From Dietzia maris (GTDB lineage Bacteria; Actinomycetota; Actinomycetes; Mycobacteriales; Mycobacteriaceae), in the NCBI RefSeq assembly GCF_014144855.1, contig NZ_JAALDN010000154.1, forward strand, positions 1 to 34,659: 34,659 nucleotides of DNA, given 5' to 3'. Shown here one piece after another: positions 16,648 through 24,904 of the stretch (the stretch's first letter is position 1; the number at the start of each line of letters is the position of its first letter). Position numbers and translations under genes: made by a program. Under the pieces are notes generated by a model, which had not been told where the DNA came from, ran no database searches, and was given only the letters and a program-made list of their open reading frames with translations.

Positions 16648-17064
16648 ATGTCCGAGGCGGCTCGTAGCGAATTCATCGACATGATCCGTTCCCATTCCGG
16701 GACCGGGTTCGGCGGCGGGATCGGGATGGAATACACCGAGGTGACGCCCGACAAGGTGGTCGTCACGGTGACGGTGGGGCCGCATCTCCACCAGCCCTAC
16801 GGGATCGTCCATGGCGGTGTGTACTGCGCGATCGCGGAGGAGGTCGCGAGTATCGCCGGCGCGGTGTGGCTCGGTGGCGAGGGCAAGGTGGTCGGTGTCA
16901 ACAACTCCACCGACTTCCTGCGCGCCGTCACGGAGGGCACCCTCACGGCGACGGGCACGCCCGTCCACCGCGGCCGCTCACAGCAACTCTGGCGGGTCGA
17001 GATCGAGGACGACCGGGGGCGCACCGCAGCGGTCGGGCAGGTACGGCTCGCGAATCTCCAGTAA
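16648..17064 (+). CDS. PaaI-family hotdog-fold thioesterase
   Basis: 138 residues; start ATG 16648 follows GGAAAGAGG. The hotdog-fold signature is clear: YGIVHGGVYCAIAEEVAS (51-68) with His55-Gly56-Gly57 and the catalytic-type Glu64, followed by VGVNNSTDFLRAV and GTLTATGTPVHRGR. Such enzymes hydrolyse acyl-CoA or aryl-CoA thioesters; menaquinone-pathway DHNA-CoA thioesterases and phenylacetate-pathway PaaI belong here, and the substrate of this one cannot be told. It stands alone on the plus strand, convergent with ndh across a terminator. Confidence 0.9.
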   Translation: MSEAARSEFIDMIRSHSGTGFGGGIGMEYTEVTPDKVVVTVTVGPHLHQPYGIVHGGVYCAIAEEVASIAGAVWLGGEGKVVGVNNSTDFLRAVTEGTLTATGTPVHRGRSQQLWRVEIEDDRGRTAAVGQVRLANLQ

Positions 17065-17113
17065 GCGGGCAGGGAAGCGTCTGAGACCGGGAGAACTCCC
17101 TGGCAGAGAGAAA

Positions 17114-17148
17114 GACGCGCCCGGCGGGTGGATCCCGCCGGGCGCGTC
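17114..17148. terminator. Bidirectional terminator between the thioesterase gene and ndh
   Basis: Perfect 15-bp stem GACGCGCCCGGCGGG / CCCGCCGGGCGCGTC with loop TGGAT. On the minus strand it is followed by TTTCTCTCTG, fitting ndh termination. Confidence 0.85.
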
Positions 17149-17163
17149 GCCGTCTCGCCCCGG

Positions 17164-18603
17164 TCAGTCGGTCGTGGCCGAGGCGGACGCCGACTGCTGC
17201 GCCTCGACGCGGGACCGCTCGGCCGACTGGAATGCGGCCGCCTCGTCCGCAGCCACCCGCTCGATGGCCTGGCGCGCGTAGACCCACTGCTTGGTGGAGG
17301 TCAGCTGCGACCGGTGGTCGCCGCCCATGTGCATGCCCCACGAGAACATGGTGGTGATCCGGTTCTTGAAGCCGATCAGGTAGGCGAGGTGGACCACCAG
17401 CCACATGACCCAGGCGATGAAGCCCGAGATCTCGATCGGTCCCATCTTCACGACTGCGCTGTAGCGCGACACCGTGGCCATGGACCCCTTGTCGAAGTAC
17501 TTGAACGGCTTCCGCTCGGCTGGGGTCCGGCCCTTCTCCACCTCGGCCATGATCTGCTTGGCCGCATATTTGCCGCCCTGGATGGCGACCTGCGCGACAC
17601 CGGGCAATCCGTCGAGGCTCATCATGTCGCCCACGACGAAGATCTCCGGGTGACCGGGCAGTGAGAGGTCCTTGTTGACCAGCACGCGCCCGGCACGGTC
17701 GATCTCCGCATCCGTCTGGTCGGCGAGTTGCTTGCCGAGCGGGCTGGCCTTGACGCCCGCGGACCAGATCTTGCACGAGGCGTCGATCCGGCGGACCGAA
17801 TCGTCCGGGTCCTTGACCTCGATGCCCTGGTAGTCGACGTTGGTGACCATGGCGTTGAGCTGGATCTCGACGCCCATCTTCTCCAGCCGAGCGCGGGCCG
17901 CGTTGCCGAGGTTGTTTCCGAACGGGGGCAACACGGCCGGGGCGGCGTCGAGGAGGATCACGCGTGCGGAGGCCGGATCAATGCGGCGGAAGCTGTCCTT
18001 CAGGGTGTGCTGGGCGAGCTCGGCGACCTGACCCGCCATCTCGACCCCGGTCGGGCCGGCCCCGACGATGATGAAGGTCAGCAGCCGGCGGCGCTCCTCC
18101 TCGTCGTCGATGACCTCGGCCTGCTCGAAGCAGCCGAGGATGCGGCTGCGCAACTCGAGCGCATCGTCGACGGTCTTCATCCCCGGCGCCCACCGCTCGA
18201 AGTGGTCGTTCCCGAAGTAGGACTGGTTGGCCCCCGCGGCGACGACCAGGCTGTCGTACTCGAGATCGAAGTCGATGTGTCCTGCCGAGGCGTGGATCCT
18301 CTTCCCGGCCACGTCGATCGTGTCGACATCACCCAGGACCACGGTGGCGTTCTTCTGATCCCTCAGGATGAGTCGCGTCGGCGGGGCGATCTCGCCCACG
18401 GAGAGGATGCCGGTGGCCACCTGGTACAGCAGGGGCTGGAACAGGTGGTGGCCGGTCCTGGCCACCAGGGTCACGTCGACGTCCGCTTTGGCGAGCTGCT
18501 GCGCGGCGAACAGACCGCCGAAGCCGGAGCCGACGATGACGACGCGGTGCCGGCGGCCGGCCGGTGCGGTGGCTGTGACCTGGTCGGTTGCGGGCTCGGT
18601 CAT
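17164..18603 (-). CDS. ndh: Type II NADH:quinone oxidoreductase (NDH-2)
   Basis: 479 residues from ATG 18603 with AGGAGA 6 bp upstream. Single-subunit, non-proton-pumping dehydrogenase that passes electrons from NADH through FAD to menaquinone. FAD-binding VVIVGSGFGGLFAAQQL (GSGFGG 25-30), quinone-side motif FQPLLYQVATG (55-65), NADH-binding FIIVGAGPTGVEMAG (GAGPTG 181-186) and the second FAD motif IFVVGDMM are present. A hydrophobic segment FIAWVMWLVVHLAYLIGF at about 395-412 and an amphipathic C-terminus anchor it to the membrane. Monocistronic as far as the sequence shows, ended by the terminator at 17114-17148. Confidence 0.96.
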   Translation of the reverse strand: MTEPATDQVTATAPAGRRHRVVIVGSGFGGLFAAQQLAKADVDVTLVARTGHHLFQPLLYQVATGILSVGEIAPPTRLILRDQKNATVVLGDVDTIDVAGKRIHASAGHIDFDLEYDSLVVAAGANQSYFGNDHFERWAPGMKTVDDALELRSRILGCFEQAEVIDDEEERRRLLTFIIVGAGPTGVEMAGQVAELAQHTLKDSFRRIDPASARVILLDAAPAVLPPFGNNLGNAARARLEKMGVEIQLNAMVTNVDYQGIEVKDPDDSVRRIDASCKIWSAGVKASPLGKQLADQTDAEIDRAGRVLVNKDLSLPGHPEIFVVGDMMSLDGLPGVAQVAIQGGKYAAKQIMAEVEKGRTPAERKPFKYFDKGSMATVSRYSAVVKMGPIEISGFIAWVMWLVVHLAYLIGFKNRITTMFSWGMHMGGDHRSQLTSTKQWVYARQAIERVAADEAAAFQSAERSRVEAQQSASASATTD

Positions 18604-18829
18604 GGCGTCTCCTGATGAGGCTGGTGGGTTGAGGGGCTCGGTGGCCTCGTCGGTCTGGGGCCCGCGCGGGATGACGCCGGGCACGGGTCCCCAGGATAGT
18701 GCTCCGCCTGACCCCGTGCACAGGTAGCCGCACCGCACGCGGGTGGGTGGCCCCCCGCCGCGCCTGACCGGGCGGACGCGCAGGCGACGGTACCGTCCAC
18801 TTGACGAGAGCCCCGGAGGGAGGGACAGG

Positions 18830-20170
18830 GTGGTCAGAGTCGAACCGCAGACCGTCGACCTCGAACGCTGGCCCGCGCTCGCGCCACCGTCCGGACCGGG
18901 GGGACAGCCCTCGGCGCTCGTCGCCCAGGCGCTCCGGCGGTCGGCGCGCGAGCTCGGGGTGCGGATCGACTACCCCGATTCGTCGGCGGCCGGAGAGTAC
19001 GACGCCCCGGTGCGCGTGGTACTGCGCGAACCCGATCACTTCTGGGCCCGGCTGGCGGACGCTGGCGTGGTGGGGCTCGGCGAGTCGTTCATGGCGGGCG
19101 ACTGGGCCACTCCGGACCTGTGTGCCGCCATCGCGGTGCTGGCCCCGTGGATCGCCTCGAACGCCGACTGCGCGCACCCTGGTGAACGCGCGTACGGCCG
19201 GGAGGGTCGCGGCCCCGCCGGTGGCGGTCGTCGGCGTGGCGGGCCGGTCGCCGTGGAACTGGAGGATTCGGTCCCCGGCGCGCTGACCTCGCTGTACACG
19301 GACGAGACGATGTCGACCGCGGGTGCAGTGTTCGCTTCCGGAGCGCGCACCCGTGCCCGGTTGGACGACGGGACCGAGGTGGTACGCCTCGAAGCGCCGG
19401 CGGCTCCGCCGCACCGCACCGACCTCGGCGACGCCCAACGCCGGGCCGCGGACACCCTGTTGACGCTGGCCGGGATCGGGGAGGGGACCCGTGCCCTGGT
19501 CGCCACACCGGGGTGGGGCGAACTGCCCATGAGGGCTGCCGAGCGCGGGGCGCACGTCCGAACCATGACATCGTCGACGGAGAGACTGGCGACGCTCGGG
19601 TCGAGGTTCACCGCGGCAGGTCTCGACGAGGAGATCTCGCTGTTCCTCGGAGCGCCGTCGGAAGTCGCGGGCGCGGTCGACTCCGTCGTCGCGGTGGACC
19701 CCGGCATCACCGCCGGATCCGCCGGGCACGCCGAGGTCCTCGCCGTGGCCGCCCGGCTTCTCGGCCCGGGGGGCCGTCTCGCCCTCCAGACGACGGTCTC
19801 ACCGGGTCGGCCCACCCCGGCGGTCGTGGAGCTGGCCGCGTGGGAGTCCCGTTACGTGTCCGAGGCGGGGCCCCCGGTGGGGTGGTCGGAACTCGTCGAG
19901 ATGGTCGACCGGGCGCCCTGTCTGACGCTCCGGGGGCGGGTGGAGATCACCGCTCATCATGCGGAGACCGTGCGCCTGTGGTCGGAGACGTTCGCGCAGC
20001 GCGGACGCGATGCCGCCGCGCTGGGGTTCGACGCCGTCTACCGACGGATGTGGTCGTTCCACCTGGCGGCCTTGGAGACCGGGCTCCGCAGTGGATGGGT
20101 CGAGTCGGTTCAGCTGCTCGCGACGGCCGGTGAGGCGGTCCGGCGGCGCGCGGACGGGCGCACGACATAG
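18830..20170 (+). CDS. Cyclopropane-fatty-acid-synthase-like protein with degenerate active site
   Basis: 446 residues; start GTG 18830 follows GGAGGGAGGGA. The overall layout is that of the CFA synthase / UfaA1 family: GLGESFMAGDW (82-92), SLYTDETMSTAGAVF (154-168), a SAM-fold region with PGWGELPMRAAERGAHV, and the C-terminal AHHAETVRLWSETF and ALGFDAVYRRMWSFHLA. Key residues are changed: the Cys of the MxYSCAxF block is Gly165, the EIGxGWG SAM loop reads LVATPGWG (223-230), the catalytic Glu region VEMxExVG reads VDPGITAG (289-296), the His before the PGG-following strand is Gln320, and the Tyr of the YAETLxxW block is His377. The fold is probably kept, but methyltransferase activity is unlikely. 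The Gly/Arg-rich loop at about 124-138 is an insertion. Overlaps the next gene's putative -10. Confidence 0.8.
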   Translation: MVRVEPQTVDLERWPALAPPSGPGGQPSALVAQALRRSARELGVRIDYPDSSAAGEYDAPVRVVLREPDHFWARLADAGVVGLGESFMAGDWATPDLCAAIAVLAPWIASNADCAHPGERAYGREGRGPAGGGRRRGGPVAVELEDSVPGALTSLYTDETMSTAGAVFASGARTRARLDDGTEVVRLEAPAAPPHRTDLGDAQRRAADTLLTLAGIGEGTRALVATPGWGELPMRAAERGAHVRTMTSSTERLATLGSRFTAAGLDEEISLFLGAPSEVAGAVDSVVAVDPGITAGSAGHAEVLAVAARLLGPGGRLALQTTVSPGRPTPAVVELAAWESRYVSEAGPPVGWSELVEMVDRAPCLTLRGRVEITAHHAETVRLWSETFAQRGRDAAALGFDAVYRRMWSFHLAALETGLRSGWVESVQLLATAGEAVRRRADGRTT

Positions 20171-20173
20171 GGT
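20168..20173 (+). promoter_or_regulatory. -10 hexamer of a probable leaderless promoter (F420-type oxidoreductase)
   Basis: TAGGGT, 7 nt before ATG 20181; its first three bases are the stop codon of the previous gene. No ribosome binding site lies before the ATG. Confidence 0.4.
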
Positions 20174-20180
20174 TTGCCCC

Positions 20181-20660
20181 ATGGGCAACATCCTCACCCC
20201 GATCGCCGTGTGGTTCGGCCGACAGGACGCCACCCGGGAGAACTCTCACCTTGTCGTGACGGTGGACCGGTGGCTCGACCGGGTCACCCGCGGGCGGGTG
20301 CCGCTTCTCCGGGTCGCGGGGCTGCCCACTCTGACCCTGCACGTCCCTGGTCGCAAGAGCGGCGCACCACGCAGCACGCCGCTGTTGTGCGCGTCGTGGG
20401 GGAACGGGCTGGTCGTCGTCGGGTCGAACTGGGGTGGGCAGAAGACCCCGGCCTGGGTCCATAATCTCCGGGCCGCCGCCGAGGGCGAGGTCGAGATCTC
20501 GGTCTACGGCGCGAGGCTGGTCGTGGACGTCCGTGAATTGACCGGTGACCAGCGGGACTCGGCATGGTCGGCGGCGGCCCGTGTCTGGCCGAACTACGAG
20601 ATCTACGCTCGGCGCACCAGCCGCGAACTACCCGTCTTCCACCTCACCCCCCGTCTGTAG
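20181..20660 (+). CDS. Deazaflavin (F420)-dependent nitroreductase-family protein
   Basis: 159 residues with the Ddn-type split beta-barrel signature: LLRVAGLPTLTLHVPGRKSG (42-61), RSTPLLC (64-70) and a GSNWGGQKTPAWVHNL block (81-96). Members bind the deazaflavin cofactor F420 and reduce quinones or other electrophiles, as Ddn does with menaquinone in M. tuberculosis. The C-terminal WPNYEIYARRTSRELPVFHL is also typical. It starts 10 bp after the CFA-like gene, yet the TANNNT hexamer suggests it has its own leaderless start. Physiological substrate unknown. Confidence 0.9.
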   Translation: MGNILTPIAVWFGRQDATRENSHLVVTVDRWLDRVTRGRVPLLRVAGLPTLTLHVPGRKSGAPRSTPLLCASWGNGLVVVGSNWGGQKTPAWVHNLRAAAEGEVEISVYGARLVVDVRELTGDQRDSAWSAAARVWPNYEIYARRTSRELPVFHLTPRL

Positions 20661-20669
20661 CCGCGGGGG

Positions 20670-20687
20670 CGGCCCCGGGTGGGGCCG
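20670..20687. terminator. Short GC-rich hairpin between convergent genes
   Basis: 7-bp stem CGGCCCC / GGGGCCG with loop GGGT, 9 bp after the F420-type gene and 35 bp after the MaoC gene on the other strand. No T tract, so termination is only plausible. Confidence 0.35.
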
Positions 20688-20722
20688 GGGTCTGTAGTCA
20701 CGTCCGCGCCGGGCGGCCCGGG

Positions 20723-21205
20723 TCATCCGCGACGGGCGACCATGTTCATCGCGGTGGCGGTGAGGATCGGATCCCCGTCCTGGTTGACCAGCGTGACATC
20801 GGTGGTGAGCACGCCGCGGTCCGGCTTGGTCCTGGACGGTCGGACCTCGGTGGTCTCGCAGAGCAGGGTCAGACGGTCGCCCGGCCGCAGCGGGCGCACC
20901 CACCTCAGTTCGTCGATGCCGGGGGAGGCCAGGCTCGCCACGCTGGTCAGGTAGTTGTCCGCGAACAGGCGCATCATCAGTGCGGCGGTCTGCCACCCGC
21001 TGGCGACGAGTCCGCCGAACGGGCCGGCGGCGGCCGCCTCGGGATCGGTGTGGATGCTCTGCGGGTCGTACCGACGCGCGAACTCCATGATCTCGTCGGC
21101 GTCGACCGACTCCTCACCGAACCGGTACCTCGCGCCCTCGGTGTAGTCCTCGAGGTACCTGTCGTCGATCGGGGCGGTGAACTCGTCGTACGTCTCGTCC
21201 TGCAT
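20723..21205 (-). CDS. MaoC-family dehydratase (hotdog fold)
   Basis: 160 residues from ATG 21205, which has GGGAGAG just upstream; GTG 21217 is an in-frame alternative without a ribosome binding site. The hydratase-2 motif is clear: RRYDPQSIHTDPEAAAA followed by GPFGGLVASGWQTAALMMRLF. The Asp and His of that motif activate water for hydration of trans-2-enoyl thioesters; LRWVRPLRPGDRL and VTLVNQDGDPILTATAMNMV complete the fold. Role in fatty-acid or polyketide-type metabolism is likely, exact substrate unknown. Divergent from an acyl-CoA thioesterase with only 64 bp between starts, so the pair probably shares control. Confidence 0.9.
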   Translation of the reverse strand: MQDETYDEFTAPIDDRYLEDYTEGARYRFGEESVDADEIMEFARRYDPQSIHTDPEAAAAGPFGGLVASGWQTAALMMRLFADNYLTSVASLASPGIDELRWVRPLRPGDRLTLLCETTEVRPSRTKPDRGVLTTDVTLVNQDGDPILTATAMNMVARRG

Positions 21206-21269
21206 CGTCTCTCCCACGTCGGTGTGTACGCTTTTTAGTTAATCACCACTCACCGACTGGAGGACGGAG

Positions 21270-22037
21270 ATGGCGTACTTCGATCGCCTCGGGCCGGACA
21301 GATTCCGCCCGACCGAGCACGTGAGCGGAGCGTGGGACGAGTCGACCCAGCACATCGGACCCGCACTCGGTCTGCTCGTCCACGCCGTCGAGCTCGACCT
21401 GGCCGCTCGTCGCGACAATTCCATGGTGGTGTCCCGCCTGTCCTACGAACTGCTCGGTGTGGTGCCGATGGACATCATGGACATCCGGGTGGAGGTCGTC
21501 CGACCGGGGCGCACCATCGAGTTGGTCGAGGCCACCTGTGGGCACGGCGAGCGCACCGGCATCCGACTGCGGGCGTGGCTGCAGCAGCCCCGCGATACCG
21601 AGGCGATCGCGGGCGCCGGATTCGCCCCGATCCCGCCGCCGGAGCGGATGGAGCCGTGGGACCCCACCACGATCTGGCGCGGGGGGTACCTCGCCTCGGT
21701 CGAGGTCCGGCGGATCAGCGACGGCCCCGGCCGGTCGCGGTACTGGGTCCGTACCGGCGTCCCACTCCTGACCGGCGAGGATGTCAGCGCACTGGCGCGG
21801 ATGGCCGCTCTGTTCGATATCGCCAACGGGATGGCGGTCCGGGCCGATCCGACGTCGGTGCACTATCCGAACATCGACCTCACCGCGCACCTCACCCGCC
21901 CGCCGGCAGGCGAGTGGTTGGGGTTCGACACACGCGTGACCTTCGGGCCCGGCGGGCTGGGGCTGACGTCGAGCGTGATCCACGATGAGGCCGGACCGTT
22001 GGGGACCGTCGCCCAGTCGCTCACAGTCCGACCGTGA
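21270..22037 (+). CDS. Acyl-CoA thioesterase family protein (double hotdog)
   Basis: 255 residues; start ATG 21270 follows GGAGGACGGAG. The N-terminal half contains WDESTQHIGPALGLLVHAVE and a VSRLSYELLGVVPMDIMDIR strand set; the C-terminal half LARMAALFDIANGMAV, FPNIDLTAHL-like YPNIDLTAHLTRPPAGEWLG and GLTSSVIHDEAGPLGTVAQSL is typical of double-hotdog thioesterases, with the Asp of the LFDIANG helix and the Thr of the TSSV strand as likely catalytic residues. It would release CoA from acyl or aromatic thioesters. Its 3' end overlaps the convergent SRPBCC-GNAT gene by 17 bp. Confidence 0.85.
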   Translation: MAYFDRLGPDRFRPTEHVSGAWDESTQHIGPALGLLVHAVELDLAARRDNSMVVSRLSYELLGVVPMDIMDIRVEVVRPGRTIELVEATCGHGERTGIRLRAWLQQPRDTEAIAGAGFAPIPPPERMEPWDPTTIWRGGYLASVEVRRISDGPGRSRYWVRTGVPLLTGEDVSALARMAALFDIANGMAVRADPTSVHYPNIDLTAHLTRPPAGEWLGFDTRVTFGPGGLGLTSSVIHDEAGPLGTVAQSLTVRP

Positions 22038-22953
22038 GCTGTCGGAGATAGCACCGCATGCCGGAGCCGGTGTCGGGGTCGCGGTCGGAGAACCCGTGCC
22101 GTTCGTAGAACCGACGGGCACCGGCGTCGTTGGTGTCCACGTTGATGAGTATCTCCTCGCTGCCGCGGGACCGCACCTCGTCGACGGCGCGGGCCAGCAG
22201 CGCGGTCCCCACCCCGTTCCCGCGGAGGTCATGACGGACGTAGAGTTCCTCGAGCTGTGCCAGCGGACCGTCCCACAGGGGGGTGGGGCGCAGGGTGAGG
22301 AACGCGAACCCGATGTCCGCCGTGTTCTCGCCGCCGATATCCGAGCCGACTCGAGCGAGGACCGCCAGGACGTCGTCCCGGCGCAGCAGGTACTCGAATC
22401 GGGCGGCGGCGGTGGGGCCGTCCGGGGTCTGTGCGCCGAATTCGGTGTTGAAGTCGAACAGCAGGCGCCCCAGTGACTCCGCGTCCGCGGGCGTGGCCAT
22501 GCGGATCTCCGCCGGTTCGGCAGGACGCGCCGGGGCCTGCGCAGTGTCCTCTACAGATGGTGCGGCCGTGTCGAGTAACTGGCGCAGGCGGTCGAGATCC
22601 TCGGCCACGGCGGCGGCGTCCTTCTCGAACTCGTGGTCGTCGCCGTCGGTCCCGCGCAGGGTGAACACCACCTCGCTCCCGTGCGGGTGGGGGAGGACCC
22701 GCAGCGGGTTGAGGGTGACCGTCCCGTCGGGGAGTGTGACCTCGTGGTCCAGGACACCGAACGCGTTGGTGGGCGCGAACCGGACGCGGACCTCGCCCAT
22801 GGGGGAGTTGACGACGAGAATGTCGCCGTCGGATCGCACCTCACCCGCCGCGAGTCCGGCCGCCCACGACGGCAGGTGGGCGGGGTCGGCGGCGAGGGCG
22901 TAGACCTCGTCGGGGGAGCGGCGGATGACCACGCCCAGGTGCCGGGTGCGCAT
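22021..22953 (-). CDS. SRPBCC-GNAT fusion protein
   Basis: 310 residues. Residues 1-130 look like an SRPBCC (START-like) lipid-pocket domain: IRRSPDEVYALAADPAHLPSWAAG, a VRVRFAPTNAFGVLDHEV strand pair, HPHGSEVVFTLRG, and a long C-terminal helix. A Pro/Ala linker (about 131-148) leads to a GNAT acetyltransferase domain (150-308): IRMATPADAESLGRLL, LEELYVRHDLRGNGVGTALL with the acetyl-CoA loop RGNGVG at 244-249, and NVDTNDAGARRFYERHGF. One uninterrupted frame covers both, and no internal start with a ribosome binding site is evident at the junction. GNAT part resembles aminoglycoside- or small-molecule-type acetyltransferases. Start ATG 22953 may be leaderless (GATACT 6 nt upstream). Confidence 0.82.
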   Translation of the reverse strand: MRTRHLGVVIRRSPDEVYALAADPAHLPSWAAGLAAGEVRSDGDILVVNSPMGEVRVRFAPTNAFGVLDHEVTLPDGTVTLNPLRVLPHPHGSEVVFTLRGTDGDDHEFEKDAAAVAEDLDRLRQLLDTAAPSVEDTAQAPARPAEPAEIRMATPADAESLGRLLFDFNTEFGAQTPDGPTAAARFEYLLRRDDVLAVLARVGSDIGGENTADIGFAFLTLRPTPLWDGPLAQLEELYVRHDLRGNGVGTALLARAVDEVRSRGSEEILINVDTNDAGARRFYERHGFSDRDPDTGSGMRCYLRQLTVGL

Positions 22954-23016
22954 GGGACGAGTATCCGCCGCGTCCGCCGTCCGCGCCAGGGTGCAGCAGA
23001 GGCAAAGTGGTCAGAC

Positions 23017-23056
23017 TGTGGCGCGGGTGGTCGGGATGTGGCGCGGGTGGTCAGGG
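23017..23056. repeat. Two 20-bp tandem units
   Basis: TGTGGCGCGGGTGGTC occurs at 23017-23032 and 23037-23052 with a 20-bp period; GTGG(T)C-like partial units flank both sides (23007 and 23058). It lies between the fusion gene start and the cupin gene stop, and the second unit runs into the last codons of the cupin gene. Confidence 0.8.
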
Positions 23057-23404
23057 AGTGGCGGGTTCGTCGTAGCTGCCCTGGCCGGCGATGCTGGTGA
23101 CCGTCGTCAGGAGGAAGACGGAATCGGCGAGCGCGGTGACGGCGTGGCGGTGGTGGGTGAGTGTGTGCAGTTCGCCAGCGGCGATGTCGGTGTCCCCCTC
23201 GCCCGTGACGCGGACGGCGCCCTGGAGGAGGTAGAGGCTCGCGGCCGGGGGAGAGTTGTGCTCCTCGAGTTCGGTGCCCTCCGTCAGGGCGAGCAGGGAC
23301 TGCCGGAGCGGCCCCTCGCGAACGAGGATCTCGGCGTGGCGTCCGTGTGCGGACTCCTTCGCGCGGGCGAGGATGCGGTCGGCGGTCTCGGTCACATGGT
23401 TCAT
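23051..23404 (-). CDS. Small cupin-fold protein
   Basis: 117 residues from ATG 23404. A helical N-terminus (TETADRILARAKESAHGRHA) is followed by a cupin barrel: LTEGTELEEHNSPPAASLYLLQGAVRV, GEGDTDIAAGELHTLTHHRHAVTALADSVFLLTTV. The metal-binding pattern is weak (His residues of HNSPPAASLY and TLTHHRH), so it may be a non-enzymatic sensor or a housekeeping cupin of the kind often found near transport or stress genes. The ribosome binding site is poor (GAGAGG about 14 nt away). It sits 56 bp after the lactate-permease-type gene on the same strand and may be co-transcribed. Function not assignable. Confidence 0.75.
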   Translation of the reverse strand: MNHVTETADRILARAKESAHGRHAEILVREGPLRQSLLALTEGTELEEHNSPPAASLYLLQGAVRVTGEGDTDIAAGELHTLTHHRHAVTALADSVFLLTTVTSIAGQGSYDEPATP

Positions 23405-23460
23405 GGTGGAACTCACTGCCTCTCGGTGTGAACTGCCTCTTGGGTCGCGTGGTCCGCACC

Positions 23461-24891
23461 CTACGCCAAGACGGCGACCGCCGCGCAGAGCATGATCGTG
23501 GCGGCCACGACGGCGGTGGCCAGCGTCCGGGTGGCGGCGCCGGGGAGCCGGGTGTGTCCGGCCATGACCACGCCGACGGCCAGGGCGACGCGCGGGGGCG
23601 AGACGATGATGGCGAACGACCCGCCGACGTTCTGGCCGGCGAGAGTGACGAGGCTGTCGGCTCCCAGCCCGGTCGCGGCGCCGGAGGTGGCGGAGGAGAA
23701 CATGGCCGCCGCGCCGGTGTTGGTGCCGGTGAGGTAGCCGCCCAGCGCCCCGATGGCCGGGATGCCGGCCAGTGACGCAGGTCCGAACCCGGACGCGAGA
23801 TCGGCGAGGTGGGCGGCCATCCCGGCGGCGGCCATGACGACGCCGATGGACATGAACACGATGGCGTTGCCCGCTACGGGGACCCACGTCGCCAGCGCCG
23901 TCCGGACCAGGTTTGTCACGGGCGGGCCCGGTGTGGTGTAGACGCGGAGCGCGACGAGGGCCGCGACGTTCACCCAGAGGGCGGGGGAGGTGAGCCATCC
24001 CGTCCCGGCCGGGGCGCCGGCGAGGGCGAGCACGGCGCTGGCGCCGAGGATCCCCGCGAGCAGGACCGCGAACGGGATGAGTGCGCGCCCGAGCTCGGCG
24101 GTGACCGCGGGGAGAACGCCGTGCCGGGCGCGCCCGACCCCCAGGAGGAGGGCGATCACGGCGGTCGAGGCGAGGATGCCCGACGGGGGGACGCCGACCG
24201 CCGCGTTGGCCGCGACGAGGGCGGCCCACTGGGTCACGACGACGGCGGCGCCGAGAACCACGTGGTGCGCGGAGGGCCGGGTGGAGACGACGACGAGGAC
24301 GGTCGTCATGCTCACGAGGAGGACCGGCAGGGTCAGGAGAGCCGACCAGTATCCGAGTTCCGCGACGTCCTGACCGCCGAGCTCCGCGGCCACGAGGGTG
24401 CCGGGGCCGAGGGAGCCCCACGGGACCAGGACCAACCCGAGCAACCCCGTGACGACGGCCTTCACCGGCGACAGTCCCATCCGGACGAGAAGCGGGGCGG
24501 TGATCACCACGCCGAGTCCGAAGCCGGTGACCGACTCCATGAACGGGGTCAACCCGAAGACCAGCAGCAGGATCGCGGGCACCCGGTCGTCGCCGGAGCC
24601 GACTCGTTCGAGCCATCCGGCGATGTGATCCCTGCTCCCGGTCGCCGACAGGGCGGTGGCCAACAGGACGCCGCCGAGGAGGATGAGAGCGACCTCGAGG
24701 ACCGTCGGCCCGAGTTGCGCCAGTGAGGCGAGGACCTCGTCGTCGTCGGGCCGGAAAACGGTGATCGCACCGACGAGCGCGGCCACCAGGCCGGCGCTTC
24801 CCGCCAGGAGAGAGGGGGAGCGGAGCGCCAACAGGGCCAGGACCACCACGACCGGCGCGACGGCGGCGCCGGTCTGCACGAGAGCGCTCAC
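23461..24891 (-). CDS. L-lactate permease family transporter
   Basis: 476 residues, almost entirely hydrophobic, with 12 or more membrane segments. The family signature region LTPFMESVTGFGLGVVITAPLL and GLLGLVLVPWGSLGPGTLVAAELG resembles the substrate/proton region of LctP-type lactate/glycolate permeases, and the C-terminal GYLTGTNTGAAAMFSSAT repeats a GxLTGSNTxxNxMF-type motif. It would import lactate or a related short hydroxy- or carboxylic acid with protons; the substrate is inference. Start GTG 24891 has a TAGGTT hexamer 7 nt upstream and no ribosome binding site. The open frame to 25029 overlaps the MBL gene region and is not supported. Confidence 0.83.
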   Translation of the reverse strand: MSALVQTGAAVAPVVVVLALLALRSPSLLAGSAGLVAALVGAITVFRPDDDEVLASLAQLGPTVLEVALILLGGVLLATALSATGSRDHIAGWLERVGSGDDRVPAILLLVFGLTPFMESVTGFGLGVVITAPLLVRMGLSPVKAVVTGLLGLVLVPWGSLGPGTLVAAELGGQDVAELGYWSALLTLPVLLVSMTTVLVVVSTRPSAHHVVLGAAVVVTQWAALVAANAAVGVPPSGILASTAVIALLLGVGRARHGVLPAVTAELGRALIPFAVLLAGILGASAVLALAGAPAGTGWLTSPALWVNVAALVALRVYTTPGPPVTNLVRTALATWVPVAGNAIVFMSIGVVMAAAGMAAHLADLASGFGPASLAGIPAIGALGGYLTGTNTGAAAMFSSATSGAATGLGADSLVTLAGQNVGGSFAIIVSPPRVALAVGVVMAGHTRLPGAATRTLATAVVAATIMLCAAVAVLA

Positions 24892-24898
24892 TGCACCC

Positions 24899-24904
24899 AA
24901 CCTA
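24899..24904 (-). promoter_or_regulatory. -10 hexamer of a probable leaderless promoter (permease gene)
   Basis: TAGGTT on the minus strand, 7 nt (GGGTGCA) before GTG 24891. Confidence 0.5.
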
